A DNA stretch of 64,000 bases, taken from assembly GCF_900605495.1 (NCBI RefSeq), contig NZ_LR027601.1:236912-300911 (forward strand), in the 5' to 3' direction. This document shows positions 9,293 through 16,460 of the stretch, piece by piece. The notes below the pieces were generated by a model. The model did no database searches. It had not been told where the DNA came from and worked only from the letters and a program-made list of their open reading frames with translations. The position numbers and the translations under genes are program-made. Position 1 is the first letter of the stretch. The number at the start of each line of letters is the position of its first letter. The DNA comes from Bacilliculturomica massiliensis (GTDB lineage: Bacteria > Bacillota > Clostridia > Peptostreptococcales > Anaerovoracaceae).

Positions 9293-9414
9293 ATGGCACC
9301 TCCTTTTTTTCTTTTATTATACCATAAAACCATTGAAATTTAAACGTTTATTGGCATTTTCGCCCCTGGCCTTTTACTCTGTAGTATGTGGTTGGTTTTC
9401 AGACAGCCTGACCA

Positions 9415-9645
9415 TAGACTGTCCGAAAAGACAGGAAAATGAAAAAAACGAGGGGTTAAATCCCCCTCATTGCCTTCACAAGGGCCGGAACCCCCTTCAT
9501 ATTGCCTGCGCTGTTCCTATTGCAGGCAACGGCTTCTCCCCGGCTCTATGCTGTCCTTTTTCGCTGCGGCATCAGCCGCGGAAAAATCGGAAGACAGAAC
9601 AGGCCGATGTTTCGCATGCATTCGATCATCAGCCTGCATCATAAG
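9415..9645. mobile_element. Decayed, internally deleted IS1182 copy
   Basis: From 9415 the sequence repeats the left tip and then the 3' end of the transposase (through about 9507), but lacks roughly 70 bp that include the terminator hairpin. After a stretch of unrelated or badly decayed sequence, 9595-9642 again matches an internal part of the transposase gene (compare 9005-9055). It is a non-functional relic in tandem with the intact copy, separated only by ACCA. Confidence 0.7.
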
Positions 9646-9765
9646 GGGGAGCCCGCCCGCGTATAAGAATTGAGAAAAAGGTACATGATAACATTATAAT
9701 AGTAAGCAAAACCGTGACAGAATGTCTGCACAGAGAAAAATGGGATGGGAAAAGGAGTTTCTGAT

Positions 9766-10167
9766 ATGATCGAACCGTTTATCAATTTTATGGGACGAGC
9801 CAATGAGGCGGCGGCATTTTATGAGACTGTGTTTGAATGCCGCGAGAAAGAGATGTTAAGGTATTCGGATATGCCTGCAGATCCAGACTTTCCTGTTTCC
9901 GATGAGATGAAAAATCGGATAGCCTTTGGAAAAATGACGATCTGCGGAAGCCGGATCAATTTCAGCGATGCTCAGCCAGATGCGGAACAGGGCGGTATGA
10001 TCTCGCTGATCCTGCGCTTTGAATCGCCGGAAAAGCTGCTGGATGTTTACGGAAAGCTGCTGGAGGGTGGGGAAGCTCTCATGGAAGCAGAACCGCAGTT
10101 CTTTGCTAAAATGTACGGTTGGGTAAAAGACCGTTTTGGGGTGAACTGGCAGTTGATCTGCGAATAA
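9766..10167 (+). CDS. VOC/glyoxalase-fold protein, PhnB-like
   Basis: A single-domain protein of 133 residues from the ATG at 9766, which has AAAGGAG 9 nt upstream; an in-frame ATG at 9745 has no such site. It shows the PhnB/'3-demethylubiquinone methyltransferase-like' pattern: PFINFMGRANEAAAFYETVF at the start, a central strand with RINFSDA, and GWVKDRFGVNWQLI at the end. These proteins belong to the vicinal oxygen chelate fold; for this subgroup the substrate is unknown. It stands alone behind the IS relic. Confidence 0.8.
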   Translation: MIEPFINFMGRANEAAAFYETVFECREKEMLRYSDMPADPDFPVSDEMKNRIAFGKMTICGSRINFSDAQPDAEQGGMISLILRFESPEKLLDVYGKLLEGGEALMEAEPQFFAKMYGWVKDRFGVNWQLICE

Positions 10168-10478
10168 GCCTTAAATTTATCTCTGTATTTTTCAATTTTT
10201 CCTTACATTTGGACTGCTGAATGTGCTAAAATAAGGATATGAACAGCGTGTTGTTATTGGCAAACGTAAGTCCAGTTGTCAGAGCATACACGCTTTCTTG
10301 TTACGTTAAGATTGCGGGATGGCGGCCTGCACGGTCCGCTGTGTTTTTTTGAAGCCGCGTGTGCGGCGGATCCGTTTTTCGTGTTTTCCCGGAAGGGCGT
10401 CGTTGCCGCGCCGCATCAGGAGGCAGGCGGCCGGGCCGTTTCGTGTATGCTGCGAGAGGGTGAGCGGAGGTAACCGGA
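10168..10478. promoter_or_regulatory. Intergenic region upstream of the carD-like gene
   Basis: No gene recognised in these 311 bp. A possible promoter (TTACAT at 10203, TAAAAT at 10227, 18 bp apart) and a GC-rich hairpin followed by seven T (about 10331-10355) are visible, compatible with a leader or an attenuator ahead of the CarD gene. Neither is strong. Confidence 0.3.
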
Positions 10479-11009
10479 ATGTACCAGATCGGAGATTTAA
10501 TTTTTTACGGGAATACAGGCGTCTGCAAGATCACAGATATTTCGCCGCAGAAGATTCCTGGGTCCGCAAAGGGGCAGCTCTATTACACTGTGCTGCCGCT
10601 GCGTCAGAAATGTGTTATTTATTCGCCTGTGGAAGGCGGCCGGGTGTTCATGCGGCCTATTATTTCAAGAGAGGAAGCAGAGCAGCTCATCGACAAAATT
10701 CCGTCCATACAGGCGAAGGCATGCTACAGTCCAGCGCTGCGTCAGCTGAAGGAGCATTACGAAGCGGCTTTGAACTCACACGATTGTGCAGAGCTGGTGG
10801 AACTCACGATGTCGATCTATACCAAGAAGCAGGAGTTAGAGGCGCAAAAGAGGAAATTTGGGTCTGTGGATGAGCAATTCATGAGGCGTGCGGAGGAGCT
10901 GTTATTCGGTGAACTGGCAGCCGCCCTGGGTATTTCGGAGTCGGAAGTCCCGGGTTATATTGAAGATAGAGTCAGCCGCGGCAGCGGAGAGGGAGGAACG
11001 GTACAATGA
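10479..11009 (+). CDS. CarD-family RNA polymerase-binding regulator
   Basis: The 176-residue protein has the N-terminal CarD/TRCF-type RNA polymerase interaction domain (residues 1-60, MYQIGDLIFYGNTGVCKITDI, with YTVLPLRQKCVIYSPVE) and a helical C-terminal part (65-160) typical of CarD. In bacteria that have it, CarD contacts the polymerase beta subunit and modulates open-complex stability. The last codons overlap the next gene by 4 bp (ATGA), so the two are translationally coupled. Confidence 0.88.
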   Translation: MYQIGDLIFYGNTGVCKITDISPQKIPGSAKGQLYYTVLPLRQKCVIYSPVEGGRVFMRPIISREEAEQLIDKIPSIQAKACYSPALRQLKEHYEAALNSHDCAELVELTMSIYTKKQELEAQKRKFGSVDEQFMRRAEELLFGELAAALGISESEVPGYIEDRVSRGSGEGGTVQ

Positions 11010-11341
11010 TAAATCTTATGCACGAACACGTACATCACAGTCAGTTCGGGGACGGCACAGTGACGAATCAGACGGAAAATGTGGTAGAAGTGGAATTCGG
11101 CGGAGAATATGGGGTCAGAAAGTTCATCTATCCCTCCGCGTTTGAGAAGTTTTTGACGCTGGACGATCCGAAGTCTCACGGCGAAATGGATAATGAGCTG
11201 CAGAGGGCAGAGGCAGCCAAGCAGGCGGAAAAACAGCGCAGGATCGACGATATGCACCAGCGTGCAGAAGAAGAGCGCCAGGCGGCGCTGGAAAAGAAGA
11301 GGACTGCGGCCAAAAAGAGAAGCACGGCGAAAAAGGCATAG
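11006..11341 (+). CDS. Small protein with CarD-like beta domain and basic tail
   Basis: A 111-residue protein that overlaps the CarD gene by 4 bp. Residues 8-52 form a compact beta-rich unit (HSQFGDGTVT, VVEVEFGGEYGVRKFIYPSAFEKFL) reminiscent of the Tudor-like part of CarD. Residues 55-100 are a charged amphipathic helix, and the C-terminus is a Lys/Ala-rich tail (KKRTAAKKRSTAKKA) resembling histone-like DNA-binding tails. Binding of nucleic acid or of polymerase together with CarD is my inference. No family name is certain. Confidence 0.65.
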   Translation: MINLMHEHVHHSQFGDGTVTNQTENVVEVEFGGEYGVRKFIYPSAFEKFLTLDDPKSHGEMDNELQRAEAAKQAEKQRRIDDMHQRAEEERQAALEKKRTAAKKRSTAKKA

Positions 11342-11356
11342 GAACGAGGGTGAAAA

Positions 11357-11395
11357 AGAGCGGACAGCGCGACAGGGCGCGGTCCGCTCTTTTTT
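11357..11395. terminator. Intrinsic terminator
   Basis: AGAGCGGAC (11357-11365) pairs with GTCCGCTCT (11382-11390) and runs into six T, ending the CarD operon; the A-run on the other side may also serve the convergent gene. Confidence 0.85.
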
Positions 11396-11431
11396 ATCTG
11401 AAGATGAAGAGCTTCGGGTAAATGCTGTTGA

Positions 11432-13141
11432 TTACCGATAGCTTTCAGTGGCGTCGTATGTCTGATAAGCCGGGATATTACCCAGCCGCCAGATCGAGAT
11501 TCCGTTCACGCCGAAAAGGCGAGCCAGGGCGGCCTTTTCAAACACGCTGCGGCTGTCTTCGTACCAGACGAAGGAGCGCTGGGAATTCGCCGCAGAGGTC
11601 AGGTAGGGATTCCGATAGGTCTGTGAAAAACCGGTCTGTGTCAGAGGGTCGGCGAGAAGAGCGGCCAGCGTTTGGGAGCCGTAGGAAGCATAGGCGGGCG
11701 ATTGGAGCTTGCCGTCCTCTGAGATCTTCCATCCTTTGCCGTCGAAGCTGATGGCCAGCGCCAGCTTGCTTTTGTCGGCCACTCCCGCGTTATCGTCCGT
11801 GGCGGCTTTCAGGGCCCAGTATATCTGGCTGATGGGCGTGAGCGCTGCGTTTTTGTAATACTCCGTGCCCTCATACCCGGAAAGAGAGGCGGGAGCGTAG
11901 TCGTGAGCCATGAGGATGACCTTGTCCGCCAACGTTCCGATGGCGCGGTAGTCGTAACCGTCAAAGTACACGCCGTCAGCCATGACCGGCTGAACGGCCA
12001 CGTACAGCGTCTTGTCCAGGTCTTTTAACTTTGAGGAGAGTGAGGTGAGAAAGTCGTTCAGCGCCTGTCTGCTGTCCTGGCCTTTAAGCCCCTCGAAGTC
12101 GATCGTTACGCCGCTGTAGGGATTTTTTCCTGCGGCCTCATAGACTTTCGTCAATTCATCTGTGATCGCAGTTACAGCTGCAGCTCTGCTTTCAGCGTTT
12201 CTCAAAAGATCTCCGGCTCCGGCGGAGACATCCATATAGACGCCAAGATGTGTTTTGACGCCGTTGGCATCCATATACGAAGTGGCGTCTTCGTAAGAGT
12301 CGGGTACTTTAAACTGGTTGCTGCCGTCGGCGCCGGTATTCAGCCATACGCCCCTGTCGTCGAGAGTCATGGTGCTCCACATAAAGGTCACGGCGTCCAT
12401 GTCTTTTGCCAGCTCGCGCTGAGAATAGGAAGAGATGGCGTAAAATCCGTGGAGAAACTCCGTTTTGCCATAGTAATCAGAGTATACATTGGTGATCATG
12501 GAGGCCACTTCCTCCCGCTTTGCCGTTCCAGTGGGGTTGAAGGTGGCGGCGCTGGTTCCGCTCATCATACCGATATTTTTGGCCACCGCAATGTAGCCCC
12601 TGGATGAACTGTCTGAAGGTACGTCGGTAAAGGGAAGGACCGTATTTTTCTCCAGCGCGGCGGCGGAGTCAAGCCCAAGGGCCCGGACAAACATAACGGC
12701 GGCCTGTTCCCGGGTGATGTTGGCTGTGGGTGCGAAAGAACCGGCCTTGTCCATCACATTGTGGGCCAGCGCGGTCTCCACATAGGGATAATACCACTCA
12801 CCGGGCGCAACATCTGAAAAAGAGGGATTCTCTGGTTCGGAGACCGTCCATTTGAGCATGCTGCAGAGGATCGTCACGAATTCAGCTCTCGTCATGGGTC
12901 TGCCGTAACCAAAATGGGTGTCATCCGTCCCGCTCATCAGCCCCAGCGTTTTGGCCTGGGTGACGGCGTTCAGCGCCCAGCTGTCGGAGGGCACGTCGGT
13001 AAACATGGCGGCGGAAACGGGCTCTGCCCCGAAGGCCGCGCCGGCTCCACCCCCTGAAGGAGCGCCTCCTGCCGCCGGCCCAGCGAAGGCCAGAGCGGCG
13101 GCCACCGCTGTACAAACTATTTTTCGCGATATTCTTCTCAT
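11432..13141 (-). CDS. SLH-domain surface protein with GH18 glycosidase-like domain
   Basis: The 569-residue protein has a signal peptide (residues 1-40, AFGAEP near the cut site), three S-layer homology repeats (about 45-100, 108-160, 170-220; FTDVPSDSWALNAV, FSDVAPGEWYYPYV, FTDVPSDSS) and a C-terminal glycoside hydrolase 18 domain (about 230-569). The GH18 catalytic motif is present as YSGVTIDFEGL, with the DxE end intact. SLH repeats anchor proteins to pyruvylated secondary wall polymers; GH18 members of this kind (SleL/YaaH/CotE-like) cleave peptidoglycan or chitin-type sugars. It is probably a cell-surface or cortex-lytic enzyme. It reads towards the CarD operon and has the structured repeat array upstream. 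Confidence 0.88.
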   Translation of the reverse strand: MRRISRKIVCTAVAAALAFAGPAAGGAPSGGGAGAAFGAEPVSAAMFTDVPSDSWALNAVTQAKTLGLMSGTDDTHFGYGRPMTRAEFVTILCSMLKWTVSEPENPSFSDVAPGEWYYPYVETALAHNVMDKAGSFAPTANITREQAAVMFVRALGLDSAAALEKNTVLPFTDVPSDSSSRGYIAVAKNIGMMSGTSAATFNPTGTAKREEVASMITNVYSDYYGKTEFLHGFYAISSYSQRELAKDMDAVTFMWSTMTLDDRGVWLNTGADGSNQFKVPDSYEDATSYMDANGVKTHLGVYMDVSAGAGDLLRNAESRAAAVTAITDELTKVYEAAGKNPYSGVTIDFEGLKGQDSRQALNDFLTSLSSKLKDLDKTLYVAVQPVMADGVYFDGYDYRAIGTLADKVILMAHDYAPASLSGYEGTEYYKNAALTPISQIYWALKAATDDNAGVADKSKLALAISFDGKGWKISEDGKLQSPAYASYGSQTLAALLADPLTQTGFSQTYRNPYLTSAANSQRSFVWYEDSRSVFEKAALARLFGVNGISIWRLGNIPAYQTYDATESYR

Positions 13142-13193
13142 ATCTGTCTCCCTTCTGATCTGCGCACATTACGGAATCATCCGCGCGCGTCTG

Positions 13194-13368
13194 CCGCAGG
13201 CCATCATGGTATAATCCGCGCATGGCGTCTGCCGCGCACAGAATCCGTATAATGTCCGCTATGCGGACATTATACCATGACTGGCCGCAGGCCATCATGG
13301 TATAATCCGCGCATGGCGTCCGCCGCGCACAGGATCCGTATAATGTCCGCTATGCGGACATTATACCA
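13194..13368 (-). repeat. Two ~91-bp structured repeat units (locus 1 of 3)
   Basis: Two tandem units begin at 13194 and 13285. Read on the minus strand each unit matches the 93-bp repeats at 41240-41468. Each contains a perfect 12-bp hairpin TATAATGTCCGC/GCGGACATTATA with a 3-nt loop (13248-13274 and 13339-13365) and a GGCCTGCGGCC hairpin. TATAAT-like hexamers lie on both strands. Confidence 0.85.
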
Positions 13369-13519
13369 CCGATCCCATTCCCTGAAAACAGTACGCAGAC
13401 ACTGTTTTAATAGAAAATTATGCAATCAAAAACGTGAGGAAAACGGAAAACCTACCAGCCCGGGGACAGATCGGAAGACGGCCGGTGGGGAGATGGGCAG
13501 CCCGGCTGGGAGACGAGTT

Positions 13520-13541
13520 GGGAGGTGGGTTGGGATATGGG
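13520..13541 (+). repeat. G-quadruplex-type motif
   Basis: Four GGG runs separated by AGGT, TT and ATAT fit the G3N1-7 pattern, and a fifth GGG follows at 13544-13546. It lies about 160 bp upstream of the NADH pyrophosphatase start on its coding strand. Confidence 0.6.
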
Positions 13542-13698
13542 TTGGGATATGGAACGGCAGGAGAACAGTGGTTTGACTTTCCGCGCGGCAGGGATTAAAC
13601 TGATGTAGATGGCCGCGTCAGGAAACTTCGGACGTGGACGGCAGGAAAGAGCGTACAGGTTACAGGGCGGTCTGCCCGGAAAGGGAAGGAAGCAGGAT

Positions 13699-14577
13699 AT
13701 GATTCAGGATATTGCGCCGCACAGATTTGACAATGCATATGCGAACCGGCGCCCGGCAGCGGCGGGGGACAGGATTCTGTGCTTCAGCAAAGATGAGATT
13801 TTTATCAGGGAGTGCGGCGGCGCTGCCTCGGGTTATGAGTTTATAAAATATGAAGAGTTGTTCGGAGGAGCGGATGCAGATGCGGGCAGGCAGGATTGTC
13901 TCACGTATCTGTTTTCTATTGATGAGACCGGATATTTCCTGATGGACAGAGAAAATATGGAAAAAATGGCGGCCGGGGGTGAGGTCGGCGGCTTTCAGCC
14001 GATCCAGATCTTCCGGACGATGCCGGAGGGAGATACGATCCCGTTGGCGATGATGACCGGTTTTCATATTTATACCTGGATGCGGAAGAATCGCTTCTGT
14101 GGCTGCTGCGGTCACGAGACGCAGCGGCACGGGGAGGAACGGGCGCTGTTCTGCCCCAACTGCCGCAATCTGATCTTTCCGCAGATCGCGCCTGCCGTGG
14201 CTGTGGCAGTTACAGACGGCGACAGGATCCTGCTGGCCCGCAGCGCTCAGGGCGGTTTTCGCAGATTTGCTCTGATCGCCGGATATGTGGAAGTGGGCGA
14301 GACCATTGAGGAGACCATTCGCCGGGAGGTGATGGAGGAAGTGGGCCTGAAAGTGAAAAATCCGGAGTTTTTCGCCAGCCAGCCCTGGGGACTGACCGGG
14401 ATCGAGATGCTGGGATACTTCGTGGAACTGGACGGCAGCGATCAGGTCACGCTGCAGGAATCGGAACTGGCGGAGGCGCGCTGGTTTGCAGCGGAGGAAG
14501 TTGACCGGGATATGGCGCTGCACAGCCTTTCGTATACTATGATCGACGAATTCTGCCGCCGGAAGCTGGGGAAATAG
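13699..14577 (+). CDS. nudC: NAD(+)/NADH diphosphatase, NudC-type Nudix hydrolase
   Basis: From the ATG at 13699 (GGAAGCAGGAT upstream) the protein has 292 residues; an upstream in-frame ATG at 13609 lacks a good site. It has an N-terminal domain, a zinc ribbon (CGCCG..., CPNC), and a Nudix domain with the full box GYVEVGETIEETIRREVMEEVGL-type signature. NudC enzymes split NAD(H) to NMN(H) and AMP and can remove NAD caps from RNA. The family fingerprint SQPWPFPxS just after the Nudix box is here SQPWGLTGI, so specificity may be shifted. The 292-residue length and ribbon still favour NudC over other Nudix enzymes. Confidence 0.85.
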   Translation: MIQDIAPHRFDNAYANRRPAAAGDRILCFSKDEIFIRECGGAASGYEFIKYEELFGGADADAGRQDCLTYLFSIDETGYFLMDRENMEKMAAGGEVGGFQPIQIFRTMPEGDTIPLAMMTGFHIYTWMRKNRFCGCCGHETQRHGEERALFCPNCRNLIFPQIAPAVAVAVTDGDRILLARSAQGGFRRFALIAGYVEVGETIEETIRREVMEEVGLKVKNPEFFASQPWGLTGIEMLGYFVELDGSDQVTLQESELAEARWFAAEEVDRDMALHSLSYTMIDEFCRRKLGK

Positions 14578-14659
14578 CCCTTTCGGATTTCTTCTCCCTG
14601 GGGACGCTCCAATTCAAGCATAAGTGCATATACTGGTATATCAGCCGTTCGAGAGGGAA

Positions 14660-14691
14660 CGGCCGGACAATGCGGTCCGGTCGTTTTCGGC
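14660..14691 (+). terminator. Probable terminator after the Nudix gene
   Basis: CGGCCGGAC and GTCCGGTCG flank AATGCG and are followed by TTTT. A similar hairpin with TCGTTT after it lies at 28889-28924. Confidence 0.6.
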
Positions 14692-14749
14692 CAAAACATG
14701 TGAAAGCTCGGCGGCGCAGAAGCCTGAATGAAGAAGGAGATATACCGGT

Positions 14750-15316
14750 ATGGCTATAAGAATATTTATCGACCAGGGGCATAACCCCCAGAATCCCAAC
14801 GCCGGAGCGGAAGGAAACGGCGTTAGAGAGCAGGATATTACTTACGATGTAGGCGTGCGTCTTGCGGCGCTCCTCAACGCGAATCCGAATTTTGAAGCCA
14901 GATTGTCCAGAAACAGTCCTGACGAGCAGCTGGGGACCAGTACAACGACCAGTCTGCAGGCCAGAGTCTACGGTGCAAATTCCTGGCGCGCCGATTATTT
15001 TATCAGTCTGCACGCGAATGCCAGCACCATCTCGACAGCCAGCGGAAGCGAGGCTTATGTGTACAGCCTGAGCAGTATAGCCACAGATATGGCGCATCTC
15101 ATTCTGGACGGACTGAATTATATGACCGGACTTCAGAATCGGGGTGTTTTTGCAAGACCGACGCTGTATGTGCTGCGCGCCACATCCATGCCTGCCGTGT
15201 TGGTAGAAATGGGTTACATCACCAATCCGGGGGATGCCTATCTGATGACTTATGATCCGGAGAGCTTTGCCAGAGGGATCTACAACGGGATCCTGACGTA
15301 CTACGGCCTGCTCTGA
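14750..15316 (+). CDS. N-acetylmuramoyl-L-alanine amidase (Amidase_3)
   Basis: A minimal 188-residue amidase. Zinc ligands are visible in DQGHN (His11), GVREQD (Glu26) and SLHAN (His near 92), and the catalytic glutamate in VLVEMGYITN (near 163). It has no signal peptide and no wall-binding repeats, unlike most secreted amidases. Such forms (CwlC/CwlH-like) can act at mother-cell lysis or leave by an unusual route. The ATG follows AAGGAGATATACCGGT. The SpaA-fold gene 80 bp downstream may be its partner. Confidence 0.88.
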   Translation: MAIRIFIDQGHNPQNPNAGAEGNGVREQDITYDVGVRLAALLNANPNFEARLSRNSPDEQLGTSTTTSLQARVYGANSWRADYFISLHANASTISTASGSEAYVYSLSSIATDMAHLILDGLNYMTGLQNRGVFARPTLYVLRATSMPAVLVEMGYITNPGDAYLMTYDPESFARGIYNGILTYYGLL

Positions 15317-15410
15317 TTTTCTGGCCGGACGAAGATCGAAAGGCCGCAGGCAATCTGCAGGGCCGCTGCATATCCTGATAACGGACCACTCTGTTATGAA
15401 AGGATATGTG

Positions 15411-16199
15411 ATGATGAACATTTATAATACAGGACGTCTCAGCGGCCGCAGGTATTGCCGGAGACCTGTCTGCTGCATCCGCTACTGCTGGCAGCCGCAG
15501 CCGGTTTCGCCGCCTGTGCCCACGGGTTCCTTTACCGCCGTCAAACAGGATCGTTCCACCGGAGCCGTCATGGCCGGAGCGGAGTATACGTTGTATCAGT
15601 CTGGTCAGGCTGTGAAAACGGCGGTCTCGGGGACGGATGGCAGGCTGACCTTCTCGGGACTCAGCCCTGGAACGTATGAGCTGATCGAGATGAATACGCC
15701 GGATGGCTTCCGGCCGGAGCAGACCAGCTACCGGGTAACGGCAGATGAAAACGGGAATGTGACCATTGACGGACAGCCTGCCGACGGCCACATTCTTTTC
15801 AATGTGCCGGAGGCGCCGGTAAGCAGTCCTCCTGTGCTGTATGACGTGCGGGAGAGCGATATGGTTGTGGCGGGCACGGGCGTGCCGGGAAGCACGATCA
15901 CGGTGCGGTTCCCCAGCGGCGTCACTTCCATGAGCACAGTGAATTCTGACGGAACCTGGATCGCCATGGTGCCCTCTGACGTGACGCTGCAGGCAGGCGA
16001 GTGGATCTCTGCCACCCAGACGGAGATAGGGCGCACAGAGAGCCAGGAGGTGACGGTGATCGTCCAGGCCAATACGCTGCAGACGGGAGACGGTGATACT
16101 GCTGCCGGCGCGCAGGCGGACGGCGGCGGGGCAGATGGCGTTAAAACTGACGGCAGCAGAAAAGGGACTATCCCGGTGGTGCTGTCGGAACTGCTCTGA
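15411..16199 (+). CDS. SpaA/Cna-B-fold protein with Cys/Arg-rich N-terminus
   Basis: The 262-residue protein starts at 15411 (AAAGG upstream; an in-frame ATG at 15396 has no site). The N-terminal 30 residues are rich in Arg, Cys and aromatic residues (YCRRPVCC, RYCW) and do not form a signal peptide. Residues about 38-125 form a SpaA/prealbumin-like domain (GSFTAVKQDRSTG, GAEYTLYQ, GRLTFSGLSPGTYELIE), followed by an Ig-like domain (about 140-225) and a low-complexity Gly/Asp tail. There is no LPXTG anchor. The combination suggests a structural protein of the spore or cell envelope; that is inference. Confidence 0.65.
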   Translation: MMNIYNTGRLSGRRYCRRPVCCIRYCWQPQPVSPPVPTGSFTAVKQDRSTGAVMAGAEYTLYQSGQAVKTAVSGTDGRLTFSGLSPGTYELIEMNTPDGFRPEQTSYRVTADENGNVTIDGQPADGHILFNVPEAPVSSPPVLYDVRESDMVVAGTGVPGSTITVRFPSGVTSMSTVNSDGTWIAMVPSDVTLQAGEWISATQTEIGRTESQEVTVIVQANTLQTGDGDTAAGAQADGGGADGVKTDGSRKGTIPVVLSELL

Positions 16200-16232
16200 T
16201 AGACCGGTGCGGACCGGAATGAAAAATTGACG

Positions 16233-16266
16233 AAAAAAGCGCAGTCTTACGGATTGCGCTTTTTTT
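16233..16266 (+). terminator. Intrinsic terminator
   Basis: AAAAAAGCGCA pairs with TGCGCTTTTTT across a 12-nt loop, ending the amidase/SpaA unit. Confidence 0.85.
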
Positions 16267-16460
16267 GTCCGCTGGATCTCGTCAGCCGTTTGCGTTTCGG
16301 CGCAGTTTCATCCGGTATGACTGGCAGATGGAAAATGAAATGAATTGTCTCCGCCGAAATATGGGCCTATAATAAAAACAATAGCGTAAAATCGTCGGAA
16401 TGCAGATGTACGGATGGAGGATGTGCCGGAGACGTACATAGATGTACACAGGAGTTTTAC

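Larger units (their letters stand above)
7548..9410. mobile_element. Intact IS1182-family insertion sequence
   Basis: The element runs from TAGACTGTCCGAAAA to the complement of CAGGCTGTCTGAAAA, imperfect terminal inverted repeats of about 15 bp. It is flanked on both sides by ACCA (7544-7547 and 9411-9414); the left ACCA is the discriminator base plus CCA of the tRNA. It holds one transposase gene on the minus strand and a terminator hairpin between that gene and the left end. The ends are my inference from comparing the copies in this window. Confidence 0.8.
13142..13698. other. Gene-free region with repeats and a G-rich tract
   Basis: Besides the structured repeats, 13480-13565 is a strongly G-rich stretch on the plus strand with short tandem copies of GGTTGGGATAT. 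I see no gene in it. Confidence 0.6.

Noticed and set aside
7757-9343. 528-codon open frame on the plus strand across the transposase gene
   Set aside because: It is the complement shadow of the intact IS1182 transposase; long only because of GC-rich codons.
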